From positions 1 to 29,001 of the forward strand of contig CBFIEF010000034.1 of NCBI GenBank assembly GCA_965661545.1: DNA of 29,001 nucleotides. Reading direction: 5' to 3'. This document shows, piece by piece, positions 22,405-29,001 of this stretch. A program made the position numbers and the translations under genes. Position 1 is the stretch's first letter, and every line of letters starts with the position of its first letter. The stretch comes from UBA7985 sp965661545 (GTDB lineage: Bacteria > Pseudomonadota > Alphaproteobacteria > UBA7985). The notes beneath the pieces are model-generated. The model was not told the DNA's origin. It saw only the letters and a list, made by a program, of their open reading frames with translations, and did not search any database.

Positions 22405-23205
22405 TTAGACTTTCAGCATCATCATCGCGGCGGCCGCAGCAGCTGACACGTTCAAGTGGGGGAAATCTGGGTTGGTTGGCAGTCGCATGAGAACGTCTAC
22501 CGTTTCTTTGGTTTTCTCCCGCAGGCCCTTACCTTCCGCGCCCAGTACCAAGACGCGCCGCTTCCGTGGCGGTACGAAGATGTCTTCAGCGCCCTCAGAT
22601 CCATCCAGCCCCATGAGCACAGCGCCCGTATCCGCCAACGTGGTCAGTGCGTCGGAAAGGTTCGTGACTCGCACCCAAGGCAGATGATCCACCCCGCCAA
22701 CCGCTGCACGCGACAGCGACCCCGTCTCAAACGGCGCGTTTCGGTCTGTCGTGACAATGGCTTGAGCATTGAACGCAACGGCGGAGCGGATGATCGCGCC
22801 AACATTTTGCGGATCCGTCACTTGATCAAGAACGACGACCAAGCCCGGCTCGTCGAACAGGCGATCACACACGGTCTTTAACTCAGTGTTAGCCAGTGGT
22901 CTGGTTTTCAGGACAATACCCTGATGCGGCGCACCATCGGGAACCAGGGTGCCCATGTACTGCGCTGATGTCGCTTGCAGCGGTGGCGGGTTGTCATGGT
23001 TTTCGAGGATTGGCTCGAGAATAGGCCTTAGCGCGTCTTCTTTCTTTTGATCGAAATACAGCAGACTGGGCTGCCGGTCTGGATTCTTCAGAGCGGTGGT
23101 AACGGCGTGTAGGCCATAAAGATGCACCCACGCAGGCGGCTGTGGCCGCTCATTGGGGGAGCCGCGAAACGGGGCGTTTTGACGTCGTGGTCGATCCTGA
23201 TTCAT
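22405..23205 (-). CDS. rlmB: 23S rRNA 2'-O-ribose methyltransferase (TrmH/RlmB type)
   Basis: RlmB methylates the ribose of G2251 in the 23S rRNA P loop using SAM. The 266-aa protein has an N-terminal substrate-binding domain (WVHLYGLHAVTTALKNP, about 26-100) after a basic tail, then a SPOUT domain with three motifs: N134 to R140 (DPQNVGAIIRSA), L221-L228 (LGAEGKGL) and L251-S254 (LNVSAAAAAAM). The deep trefoil-knot motifs are intact. It is divergent from tRNA-Tyr. A TrmH (tRNA Gm18) role is an alternative, but the N-terminal domain favours RlmB. Confidence 0.9.
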   Translation of the reverse strand: MNQDRPRRQNAPFRGSPNERPQPPAWVHLYGLHAVTTALKNPDRQPSLLYFDQKKEDALRPILEPILENHDNPPPLQATSAQYMGTLVPDGAPHQGIVLKTRPLANTELKTVCDRLFDEPGLVVVLDQVTDPQNVGAIIRSAVAFNAQAIVTTDRNAPFETGSLSRAAVGGVDHLPWVRVTNLSDALTTLADTGAVLMGLDGSEGAEDIFVPPRKRRVLVLGAEGKGLREKTKETVDVLMRLPTNPDFPHLNVSAAAAAAMMMLKV

Positions 23206-23268
23206 TCTCTATGACTGGAACGCATTGGCGATAAGTACAAGTGTTGGTCTCGAAGGGCAGGTTTTGCC

Positions 23269-23296
23269 GTGACAGACAGCGACAGTTGTTCTAAAT
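23269..23296 (+). promoter_or_regulatory. Candidate promoter of tRNA-Tyr
   Basis: GTGACA (23269-23274) and CTAAAT (23291-23296) are separated by 16 bp and end 17 bp before the tRNA. Weak but correctly placed. Confidence 0.3.
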
Positions 23297-23313
23297 CGAC
23301 GTCCTGCGCTCGT

Positions 23314-23397
23314 GGAGAGATGGCAGAGCGGCTAAATGCGTCGGATTGTAAATCCGATCCTTCGGGTACGGTGGTTCGAATCCACCTCTCTCCACCA
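23314..23397 (+). tRNA. tRNA-Tyr (anticodon GUA)
   Basis: An 84-nt class II tRNA with acceptor stem GGAGAGA/TCTCTCC, anticodon stem TCGGA/TCCGA with loop TTGTAAA (anticodon GTA at 23348-23350), a long variable arm (around CCTTCGGG) and T arm GGTGG-TTCGAAT-CCACC. CCA is encoded. Antisense frames here (containing WIRTTVPEGSD) are artefacts. Confidence 0.97.
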
Positions 23398-23644
23398 CCT
23401 TTTCTTTCTGCTGAAGCTTTGTTGAGTTCGTAACCGTTTAAAATCGGTAGCGTCGTGGAGCGATGACCTGCTTTCGAACGCCGGTCGTTCATCGCCCCAA
23501 GAATATCGCCGCAAAAAGAAATACATATCTCAATACATTACAAGTTTCTAATATGTACCGCTCAAACTCCCTGTTTGGGCCTGTGAAGTCGTATAATGTC
23601 CGGCTCAGCGCGATTGGCGCGAACTGAGATTGAGAGAGAAGATC

Positions 23645-24055
23645 ATGGTTGAAAGTTTCGGTGGTATTATAAATCTAGTGATTTTTGTGATCCTGACGTT
23701 GGGTTGGGCTTACTACGCGTTCCAAATGTTGGTGGGTACAGCGTCGTTCTTTGATCGCTTTAACATCAGTCATACGGGCGTGATCATGGGCCGCTTCGTG
23801 GGTAGCTTTGCTGCCGCAGGAGCAATTATGCATGTCATCATGCTGTTCACAGGCCCAGAGGGTGGCTGGTACATCATGACTTTGTTCTTGATGCAGGGCG
23901 TCATCGCGGCGATCGCGAGCCTCGTCACCATCCGGTCGCAGGTTGGTGTGAAGGAAGGCGTGAAGTACACCGCTGAGCCAGTTGTTGCTCCTCTGGTGTT
24001 TGTCGCCGGTTACACTTACCTGCTGTGGGCAATGTCCGGCATCGTGTACGCTTAA
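23645..24055 (+). CDS. Four-helix integral membrane protein of unknown function
   Basis: The 136-aa protein has four likely transmembrane helices at about 8-31, 46-69, 74-98 and 111-135, joined by short loops (FFDRFNISHTG, TGPEGGWY, RSQVGVKEGVKYTAEP). No catalytic motif is recognised. The ATG at 23645 is preceded by a strong GAGAGAGAAG; an upstream TTG in the same frame would place that site inside the gene. The gene has a good ribosome-binding site and a strong terminator just behind it, so it is an independent and possibly well-expressed unit. The 247 bp between it and tRNA-Tyr hold no other gene. A small TTCG-loop hairpin (24069-24082) follows the stop. Confidence 0.75.
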   Translation: MVESFGGIINLVIFVILTLGWAYYAFQMLVGTASFFDRFNISHTGVIMGRFVGSFAAAGAIMHVIMLFTGPEGGWYIMTLFLMQGVIAAIASLVTIRSQVGVKEGVKYTAEPVVAPLVFVAGYTYLLWAMSGIVYA

Positions 24056-24093
24056 GCTAATCACGCATCAGACTTCGGTCTGGCTGTGCGAAA

Positions 24094-24130
24094 GGGACGG
24101 CACCCTACGATGGTGGCCGTCCCTTTTTTT
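24094..24130 (+). terminator. Rho-independent terminator of the membrane-protein gene
   Basis: GGGACGGCACC (24094-24104) pairs with GGTGGCCGTCCC (24112-24123) with one bulged G, and seven T follow. It lies 38 bp after the stop. Confidence 0.9.
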
Positions 24131-24214
24131 GTGCCTGAGCCTCGACGGTTGTTTCAAGGCTGAAGGCCTGACTCAAGCAATGACGCGCCTCGTCTTCTGG
24201 CTTAGGGTCCGGCC

Positions 24215-25354
24215 ATGAACAATTCCGATGATTTCGAAATCTTTCTCGTGGGTCTTCCCGGCCTTGAGTCTGTGCTGGGGCAGGAGGCGCGTGAGCGTGG
24301 CTTCGCTAAAGTGGAGACGGTCGCTGGCGGTGCGACGTGTCGAGGTGGGTGGCCTGAGGTCTGGCGCGCCAACTTGGAAATGCGCGGTGCGAGTCGGGTT
24401 TTGGTTCGGATCGCCGAGTTCCGCGCGCCTCATCTGGCGCAGTTGGACAAGCGAAGCCGCAAGGTTGATTGGGCGGAGTTTCTGCCCACAAACGTTCCGA
24501 TCTCTGTCGAAGCATCGTCCAAGCAGTCGAGGGTTTACCACACCGGTGCCATCCGCCAGCGCATTGAGGGCGCGATTACCGACAAACTGGGCGTGAAGGT
24601 CTGGCCTAGCGCGCCGATTTGTCTGCGCGTCCGGCTGGACGATGACCTGTGTACAATCAGTATCGATACATCTGGCGACCCGCTGCATAAGCGCGAGCAC
24701 AAGCTGGCTGTCAATAAAGCTCCCATGCGGGAAACCATGGCGGCGCAGTTCTTATTGGCCTGCGGCTACAAGCCGGGTGAGCCGCTGGTTGATCCCATGT
24801 GTGGGTCTGGCACCTTTGTTATTGAAGCAGCGGAAATGACGCTGGGGTTGCAAGCCGGTCGCAGCCGGTCTTTTGCCTTTGAACACCTGCCGTCGTTTTC
24901 AGCGCCAGCCTTTGCCAAGCTGAAAGCCTCGAAAACGCCAGAGTGCCCTGAGGGCCTCCATTTCTGCGGCAGCGATCGCGACAAAGGGGCCATTGAGATG
25001 TCTCAGGCCAATGCCGAGCGCGCGGGCGTGGACAACTTGGTGCGCTTTGACCATTGGGCGATTAGTGATTTGCAGCGACCTTCCCCGGATGCCACCGGTC
25101 TGGTGATTGTTAATCCACCCTACGGAGATCGTATTGGTGACAAGAAAGGCCTTGCAGCACTCTACGGTGCCTTCGGTAAAGTGATGAAAGAGCGGTTTGT
25201 TGGTTGGCGTGTTGGATTGATCACTGACGATCACCAGCTGGCCAAGGCAACCGGCCTGCGCTTCAAAAAGCCGACCTCACCCATCCCGCATGGCGGGCTG
25301 AAGGTGAAGCTGTATCAGACCGGTCCGATACAGACGCCGGTTCAGAAAGGATAA
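24215..25354 (+). CDS. THUMP-domain class I SAM RNA methyltransferase (RlmL-like)
   Basis: This family methylates guanine N2 in rRNA (RlmL: m2G2445 of 23S rRNA) or tRNA. The 379-aa protein has an N-terminal THUMP/ferredoxin-like RNA-binding region (about 7-160), then a Rossmann methyltransferase with SAM motif D193-PMCGSGT and the base-flipping catalytic motif N300-PPYG. It matches the length of the single RlmL-half protein rather than the fused E. coli RlmKL. It starts about 85 bp behind a strong terminator; AAGGC-like sequence upstream is weak. tRNA-Gly follows at 102 bp. rRNA substrate is likely but cannot be distinguished from a tRNA-modifying relative by sequence alone. Confidence 0.88.
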   Translation: MNNSDDFEIFLVGLPGLESVLGQEARERGFAKVETVAGGATCRGGWPEVWRANLEMRGASRVLVRIAEFRAPHLAQLDKRSRKVDWAEFLPTNVPISVEASSKQSRVYHTGAIRQRIEGAITDKLGVKVWPSAPICLRVRLDDDLCTISIDTSGDPLHKREHKLAVNKAPMRETMAAQFLLACGYKPGEPLVDPMCGSGTFVIEAAEMTLGLQAGRSRSFAFEHLPSFSAPAFAKLKASKTPECPEGLHFCGSDRDKGAIEMSQANAERAGVDNLVRFDHWAISDLQRPSPDATGLVIVNPPYGDRIGDKKGLAALYGAFGKVMKERFVGWRVGLITDDHQLAKATGLRFKKPTSPIPHGGLKVKLYQTGPIQTPVQKG

Positions 25355-25413
25355 TTGTGCTGCTCTCGTCTTGTGACGGGTTGCTGCCTCTCGATTTAAG
25401 CACAATCGCGCTC

Positions 25414-25442
25414 TTGCGAAGGCGCGACGCTCGGACTATCTG
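25414..25442 (+). promoter_or_regulatory. Candidate promoter of tRNA-Gly
   Basis: TTGCGA (25414-25419) and TATCTG (25437-25442) are separated by 17 bp and end 13 bp before the tRNA. The -35 box resembles that of the tRNA-Thr gene. Confidence 0.4.
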
Positions 25443-25455
25443 TAGCGCTCAGGAC

Positions 25456-25529
25456 GCGGGCGTAGTTCAACGGTAGAACGACAGCCTTCCAAGCTGTATA
25501 TGCCGGTTCGATTCCGGTCGCCCGCTCCA
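25456..25529 (+). tRNA. tRNA-Gly (anticodon UCC)
   Basis: A 74-nt cloverleaf with acceptor stem GCGGGCG/CGCCCGC, D arm GTTC..GAAC, anticodon stem ACAGC/GCTGT with loop CTTCCAA (anticodon TCC at 25488-25490) and T arm CCGG-TTCGATT-CCGG. CCA is encoded. It reads GGA and GGG codons. Confidence 0.97.
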
Positions 25530-25545
25530 AGAACTCCCAGAAATC

Positions 25546-25603
25546 ATAATGAAGACAATGCAACAGCAAGCCTCCGCACAGGCTTGGTGGCAGCTTTCAT
25601 TAT
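25546..25603. repeat. Nested inverted repeat after tRNA-Gly
   Basis: An outer 8-bp inverted repeat ATAATGAA (25546-25553)/TTCATTAT (25596-25603) encloses an inner perfect 7-bp stem CAAGCCT (25567-25573)/AGGCTTG (25580-25586). It has no T tract. It could be a processing or stabilising structure in the tRNA transcript, a small RNA, or a remnant repeat element. Confidence 0.5.
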
Positions 25604-25775
25604 TGTCGAGCCTTCGCGAGCCACGTATTTTTCCAAGAATTGGTAAATAAATTGGAAATGGACATTTGACCGCAACCAAAGTGTCACGAAAGACTGCTAA
25701 AGTAAGAGTCTAAGTTTTGTAAATAAATAGCTATGACTTGTCCTTAGGCAGTAGATTCTTTGAAAGGAATTCGCA

Positions 25776-26150
25776 ATGACACCGAAAGAGATCGCCCAAT
25801 CAGCTTATGATTGCTTCGCATCTGGCGACATGGAGACTTTCGCCTCACTATTTGCTGAAGATGCCACCATTGTTGTGAATGGCATGAGTAAGTTTTCGCG
25901 TACCTATAATGGCGTTGGTGACTGGATGGCCAACCATCTCGCTCACTTGCCAAGCCACTATTCGGGTCTGGCTGTAACGCCGTTACACATGGTTGAGGAA
26001 AACGGCCACGTCTTTGTTCATGTTCACCTGACCGCTGACGGTTTGGATAGTTACTCCGGTCACTACGACATCATCGAGGACGGAAAGATCAAAACATTCC
26101 ATATTTTTGATGATAGCCAGAAACTTGCACATGCAATGAAGGCTGTCTGA
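25776..26150 (+). CDS. SnoaL-like / NTF2-fold protein
   Basis: This 124-aa protein has the NTF2/SnoaL-like pattern: N-terminal helices (EIAQSAYDCFASGDMETFASLF), the A-EDATIVVNG strand, and long curved strands ending in GHYDIIEDGKIKTFHIFDD. Members are small isomerases, hydrolases or ligand-binding proteins, so no reaction can be assigned. The ATG is preceded by GAAAGGAA at good spacing. The 246-bp region between tRNA-Gly and this gene is AT-rich near the start and holds the nested inverted repeat. A stem-loop follows at 26193. It is convergent with the DUF3764-like gene. Confidence 0.8.
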   Translation: MTPKEIAQSAYDCFASGDMETFASLFAEDATIVVNGMSKFSRTYNGVGDWMANHLAHLPSHYSGLAVTPLHMVEENGHVFVHVHLTADGLDSYSGHYDIIEDGKIKTFHIFDDSQKLAHAMKAV

Positions 26151-26192
26151 CGCTACGCCTTCAAAACCGTCTCTGAACCAATCAGACAATCA

Positions 26193-26220
26193 CAAGGACT
26201 GCGCTTCGGCTCGGTCCTTG
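26193..26220 (+). terminator. Stem-loop after the SnoaL-like gene
   Basis: CAAGGAC (26193-26199) and GTCCTTG (26214-26220) pair perfectly around a GC-rich loop with TTCG. No T tract follows, so termination would be inefficient or factor-dependent. Confidence 0.4.
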
Positions 26221-26343
26221 CTGATGACCTAGCTGCCCTTGCGCCCACCAACCCGGCTTCCCTTATCCTGGTGTGCTCGAGCAGTGGCTCCATCTGCAAA
26301 CCAACCGCTAAGGCTACGGCCAGGCATCATTGCCCAGCAAGCT

Positions 26344-26363
26344 GGTGCGCCCGGTGGCACACC
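26344..26363 (-). terminator. Stem-loop after the DUF3764-like gene
   Basis: GGTGCGCC and GGCACACC pair with one mismatch around a CGGT loop, 12 bp beyond the gene's stop on the minus strand. No U tract. Confidence 0.35.
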
Positions 26364-26375
26364 AACGCTGAAGCA

Positions 26376-26645
26376 TTACTCGACCAATGCGACCCAAGTC
26401 TGGGTATCGATCTTTGCGCCAGCTTCTTCGCGCAGTTTGATCATGCCGGGTGAGTTGGCCATCTCCATCATCTTTTCCATGGATTCGACTTCGATGCAGG
26501 TCCAGACCTTGTTCTCGTCGTCCTTGGCGTGGCCTGCAGCCAATACCTTTACCCCGTATTCTTCGCGCAGGGCGTTGTTGGCGTCAAAAAGGCTTCTCCA
26601 GTGAGCGTAACCTTTGGTGAGTTCTACGGATGATATGATTTTCAT
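26376..26645 (-). CDS. Small ferredoxin-fold-like protein, DUF3764-like
   Basis: This 89-aa soluble protein shows the pattern of small alpha/beta dimeric proteins: strand (MKIISSVELT), helix (AHWRSLFDANNALREEYG), strand (VKVLAAGHAKDDENKVWTCIEV), helix (MEKMMEMANSPGMIKLREEAG). The arrangement with W..LFD...G...D..KV resembles DUF3764. Such folds include antibiotic-biosynthesis-monooxygenase relatives, but no enzyme residue is evident. It follows the cupin gene by 117 bp on the same strand, so the two may form an operon, convergent with the SnoaL-like gene. Confidence 0.6.
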   Translation of the reverse strand: MKIISSVELTKGYAHWRSLFDANNALREEYGVKVLAAGHAKDDENKVWTCIEVESMEKMMEMANSPGMIKLREEAGAKIDTQTWVALVE

Positions 26646-26762
26646 GATGTTCTTCTGTCTGATGAGCGTGAGTTGGTCGAGTGGTCATCGGTTCAGTCCT
26701 GCAGCCGTCCGTTTATTGACGCTCTCTCAGAGCGCGAGACGGCTGGCGAGACCGGATTGGCT

Positions 26763-27119
26763 TTAGTGCTTTTCGCCCCAAACGCCGTGGAATTCGTAAG
26801 CAACAGCCTGTGCATTACCAACAACCCAAGCATCGTGACCCGGCTCGATGGCGTAGGCGTCACCGGCGGAGTAGGTGATTTCGCTACCGTCATCGTGGCG
26901 ACAAGTGATCGAGCCCTCGATGATGACGCCGACGTGCTTCGCTTGGCAGCTGTCAGTGCCAACCATTGGTTTGATGTCTTCAGACCATTTCCAGCCCGGC
27001 TGCACGGTCAAGCGCATCACTCGCTGGCCCAGTACATTTACAGTTTCAACGCGCGCATTGTTTGGTGTTGCAACTTCGTCAGCATCTCTGGAGAAATTTT
27101 TTGCTTCTACGGTAGCCAT
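26763..27119 (-). CDS. Cupin-domain protein
   Basis: This 118-aa single-domain cupin has motif 1 with H62 and E68 (KHVGVIIEGSI) and motif 2 around H95 (AYAIEPGHDAWVVGN). One of the usual motif-1 histidines is replaced (K61-H62), so metal binding may be reduced. Cupins of this size are often small sensors, isomerases or binding proteins, and the function here is open. AGAGG lies about 9 bp before the ATG. The upstream 537-bp spacer contains a dyad (27163-27177) that could be its operator. The DUF3764-like gene follows. Confidence 0.8.
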   Translation of the reverse strand: MATVEAKNFSRDADEVATPNNARVETVNVLGQRVMRLTVQPGWKWSEDIKPMVGTDSCQAKHVGVIIEGSITCRHDDGSEITYSAGDAYAIEPGHDAWVVGNAQAVAYEFHGVWGEKH

Positions 27120-27162
27120 TTTGCCGCCTCTTCATTTAATTCGATACAATCTTAGGAGCTAA

Positions 27163-27177
27163 CCAAATCATATTTGG
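27163..27177. promoter_or_regulatory. Dyad CCAAAT-N3-ATTTGG
   Basis: Perfect 6-bp inverted repeat with a CAT spacer, about 45 bp upstream of the cupin start on the minus strand. Operator-like; regulator unknown. Confidence 0.35.
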
Positions 27178-27421
27178 CTCAAAAAACATATCAAAAACTC
27201 AAGGTCTTTGAGGTATCGATTTGTGGCTTTTTGTCTCAGTGAAAAGCGTATTCGCAGGTGGCCGCCAGCCCTCGCGGATCGCGTCCCGTGGATTGATTGA
27301 ATGTGATGTACAATCTCGGTCTTGGGCCGCAGTTGCTAAAGGTGCACGTTTTAGAGACGTTCTGCTGTTGCAATGAGCAGGTTAGGCCGTGACTAGAATT
27401 CTCAATAAGGACTCGTTTGCG

Positions 27422-27441
27422 CCGGAATTTGCAAATTTCGG
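27422..27441. promoter_or_regulatory. Palindrome around AATTTGCAAATT
   Basis: The core AATTTGCAAATT is a perfect 12-bp palindrome and the flanks CCGG/TCGG extend it with one mismatch. CCGGAATTTGC from its left side recurs inverted at 27526-27536. These two sites bracket the predicted -10 of amt and may bind one regulator twice. Confidence 0.35.
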
Positions 27442-27656
27442 GGTGAGTAGGCGCATTTTGCGAGAAATACGACATAGTTTTGCCAGCAACCGAAAACAAT
27501 ATGCCTATATTATAATCAAACGTGCGCAAATTCCGGTCTTTGCCCTATTTTTGAGCGCTCGATCGTTGCGAGACCGTTCTTAGACGCCTTTGGTCGGCTC
27601 ATCACACGCCAGTTACCGCTGGCTTAACGTTGTATGTTGTAAAAAAGGTATCCCAA

Positions 27657-28895
27657 ATGGACGCTTGGCTTCTCACCTCCACCGCGATCGTTCTGTTTAT
27701 GACGATCCCCGGTCTCGCCCTGTTCTACGGCGGTCTTGTCCGCGCAAAGAACTTCCTCTCCGTTCTGATGCAGTGTTTCGCGATCACCGGCCTGATTTCC
27801 ATCGTATGGATGGTCATCGGTTACGTGCTCTCGTCCACGACGGCAGGCGATGGCCCAGCCAACCCCTACATTGGTTTGGACTTCTCGCAGATCTTCATGG
27901 CGACCACGCCGCACGCTGACATGGCGGGCGCGGCATTTGGTCTGACTTTCGCGATTATCACGCCGGCTCTGATCCTTGGCGCGTACGCTGAACGGGTAAA
28001 GTTCGCCTTCGTGATGCTGTTCTCCGCCATTTGGGTTGTTTTGGTTTACTGTCCACTCGCTTACTGGGTTTGGATGGTTGGTCTTGGCGGCGAAGGCGAC
28101 TACGCAGGCGCTTCTCCGCTTGAGTGGGTTACTGGTGTTGCTCCGCTCGATTGGGCTGGTGGTCTCGTTGTTCACCAAGCAGCTGGTGTTGCGGCTCTGG
28201 TTATCGCCGTCATGCTCGGCAAGCGCGCAGGGTTCCCGAACGCTCTTCAGCCACCAGCACAGCCTGGCATGGTCATGATCGGTGCTTCTATGCTGTGGAT
28301 CGGCTGGTTCGGCTTTAACTCCGGCCTGTCTGGTGACCAAGCAAACGCGGGTTACGTAATATTCTCAACGCAGGTTGCTGCGGCTGGCGCTTCCATCGCT
28401 TGGGTTCTGTTTGAAACCATGCGTACCGGTAAGCCAACACTGGTTGGTGCTGCCACGGGTGCTGTTGCTGGTCTGGTTGCGATTACCCCGGCGGTTGGCG
28501 TTGTTTCCGTCCCTGGCGCACTGATCCTTGGTCTGGTCGCCGGTGTCTTGCCACAACTGGCGATTCCGCTGATCAAGAGCACCTTCAAGATCGACGATGC
28601 ACTCGACGTATTCGCCGTCCACGGTGTTGCTGGTATCACCGGTACGCTTCTGCTGCCATTCCTCGCTTTCATCGGTACAAACGGCGATGCGGCTCTGGTT
28701 GCTGAAGTTGGTGTGATGAAGCAGTTCATTACGCAGCTCTGGTCAGTTGTCTTCTCTGCGGTCTACGTCGCAGTCGTCACCTTCATCATCGCGGTCGTGT
28801 GTCGCGCTCTTGTTGGTATGCGAGCTGAAGACGAGGCAGTGGCCGACGGCCTCGACCTCGCTTCCCATGGCGAGCGTGCGTACGACCTGACGTAA
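27657..28895 (+). CDS. amt: Ammonium transporter, Amt family
   Basis: Amt proteins are trimeric inner-membrane channels that pass ammonium or ammonia. The 412-aa protein has about 11 hydrophobic helices, the N-terminal MDAWLLTSTAIVLFMTIPGL, D165 (PLDWAGG) matching E. coli D160, the twin-histidine pair H173 (VVHQAAG) and H322 (VHGVAG), the gate phenylalanines F98 and F220, and W139 at the W148 position. The S219 position of the outer ammonium site is leucine (L224, in GFNSGL). The start at 27657 is preceded by AAGGTAT; nine further upstream residues are unlikely to be translated. No glnK/glnB gene lies beside it, unlike many amt loci. A terminator hairpin follows. Confidence 0.96.
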   Translation: MDAWLLTSTAIVLFMTIPGLALFYGGLVRAKNFLSVLMQCFAITGLISIVWMVIGYVLSSTTAGDGPANPYIGLDFSQIFMATTPHADMAGAAFGLTFAIITPALILGAYAERVKFAFVMLFSAIWVVLVYCPLAYWVWMVGLGGEGDYAGASPLEWVTGVAPLDWAGGLVVHQAAGVAALVIAVMLGKRAGFPNALQPPAQPGMVMIGASMLWIGWFGFNSGLSGDQANAGYVIFSTQVAAAGASIAWVLFETMRTGKPTLVGAATGAVAGLVAITPAVGVVSVPGALILGLVAGVLPQLAIPLIKSTFKIDDALDVFAVHGVAGITGTLLLPFLAFIGTNGDAALVAEVGVMKQFITQLWSVVFSAVYVAVVTFIIAVVCRALVGMRAEDEAVADGLDLASHGERAYDLT

Positions 28896-28956
28896 GTCAA
28901 ACACGGAATAGGACGGGACTGGAACCTCCTCCAAAGTCCCTTCCTAAAGCCTTAAG

Positions 28957-28987
28957 TACGCCCGGTGCACGAAACGCACCGGGCGTA
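28957..28987 (+). terminator. Terminator hairpin after amt
   Basis: TACGCCCGGTGC (28957-28968) and GCACCGGGCGTA (28976-28987) are a perfect 12-bp inverted repeat with a 7-base loop, 61 bp after the amt stop. The following TGTCGTTTTG is only weakly T-rich. Confidence 0.7.
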
Positions 28988-29001
28988 TGTCGTTTTGAGG
29001 G

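Larger units (their letters stand above)
27120..27656. other. Regulatory spacer between the cupin and ammonium transporter genes
   Basis: This 537-bp divergent spacer has no convincing gene; a 97-aa minus-strand frame has no Shine-Dalgarno sequence or family likeness. It holds the CCAAAT/ATTTGG dyad, a near-palindrome centred on AATTTGCAAATT, an inverted CCGGAATTTGC pair and a TATAAT at 27511-27516 that could be the -10 of amt. The strong AT content of parts fits a regulated promoter region. I did not find a clear sigma-54 (GG-N10-GC) box. Confidence 0.5.

Noticed and set aside
23202..23492. 96-aa minus-strand frame over tRNA-Tyr
   Set aside because: WIRTTVPEGSDLQSDAFS is a classic tRNA-Tyr antisense artefact.
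25467..25679. 70-aa minus-strand frame over tRNA-Gly
   Set aside because: SGRPESNRHIQLGR is an antisense-tRNA artefact with no ribosome-binding site.
27236..27529. 97-aa minus-strand frame in the amt upstream spacer
   Set aside because: No ribosome-binding site and no recognisable domain; the region fits regulatory DNA better.
1..29001. CRISPR array or insertion sequence
   Set aside because: No regularly spaced repeats and no transposase-like frame were seen on either strand.

Overview
The window looks like chromosome of a marine alphaproteobacterium of the Rhodobacteraceae (roseobacter type). The evidence is the block murA - DUF2948 - hisG - hisD - UPF0262 - low-molecular-weight phosphatase - infA - maf, a serralysin-type protein without a classical signal peptide, a Grx4/BolA pair, an RlmB gene divergent from tRNA-Tyr, and moderately high GC. 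This placement is inferred from gene content and protein style; no database search was made. Most of the window is core genome. The accessory parts are a 3.8-kb secreted protein gene with its AT-rich upstream region, and a loose group of small genes near 25.5-27.6 kb.

Layout. 1-6084 (minus strand): tightly packed housekeeping genes running from a 52-aa protein and dcd through murA, DUF2948, hisG, hisD, UPF0262, phosphatase and infA to a truncated maf. A run of 10 N sits inside infA and stands for about 72 missing bases. 6401-10830 (plus): tRNA-Thr(GGU), an AT-rich 0.6-kb spacer, then a 1253-aa mosaic protein: cysteine-motif propeptide, M10-type metalloprotease, calcium beta-roll, cadherin-like domain, cysteine-free C-type lectin domain, and four 118-aa repeats. 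10848-17366 (minus): cysteine-desulfurase-like enzyme, RpiR-family regulator, lipoprotein and aconitase. 17646-20303: NRDE/TANGO2-like protein, small membrane protein (minus), purC, bolA and grxD. 20459-23205 (minus): rplA, rplK, a TPR protein and rlmB, then tRNA-Tyr(GUA) on the plus strand. 23645-25529 (plus): a four-helix membrane protein, a THUMP/methyltransferase gene and tRNA-Gly(UCC). 25776-28895: a SnoaL-like gene convergent with a cupin/DUF3764-like pair, then an ammonium transporter.

How the genes work together. The first block mixes envelope synthesis (MurA), histidine synthesis (HisG, HisD), nucleotide pools (Dcd, Maf) and translation start (IF-1). Genes there abut or overlap, and infA has its own promoter candidate. 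BolA and the CGFS glutaredoxin are adjacent and are known partners in [2Fe-2S] handling; aconitase, an Fe-S enzyme, lies a few kilobases away. rplK-rplA stands alone, without secE-nusG on one side or rplJL-rpoBC on the other.

I found no complete new defence or mobile system, no CRISPR array and no insertion sequence. The points most worth following are the mosaic metalloprotease (its two CxCxxC motifs and its 118-aa repeats with eroding calcium loops), an in-frame 33-bp duplication in murA, an exact dyad in the aconitase leader, and a nested inverted repeat after tRNA-Gly.
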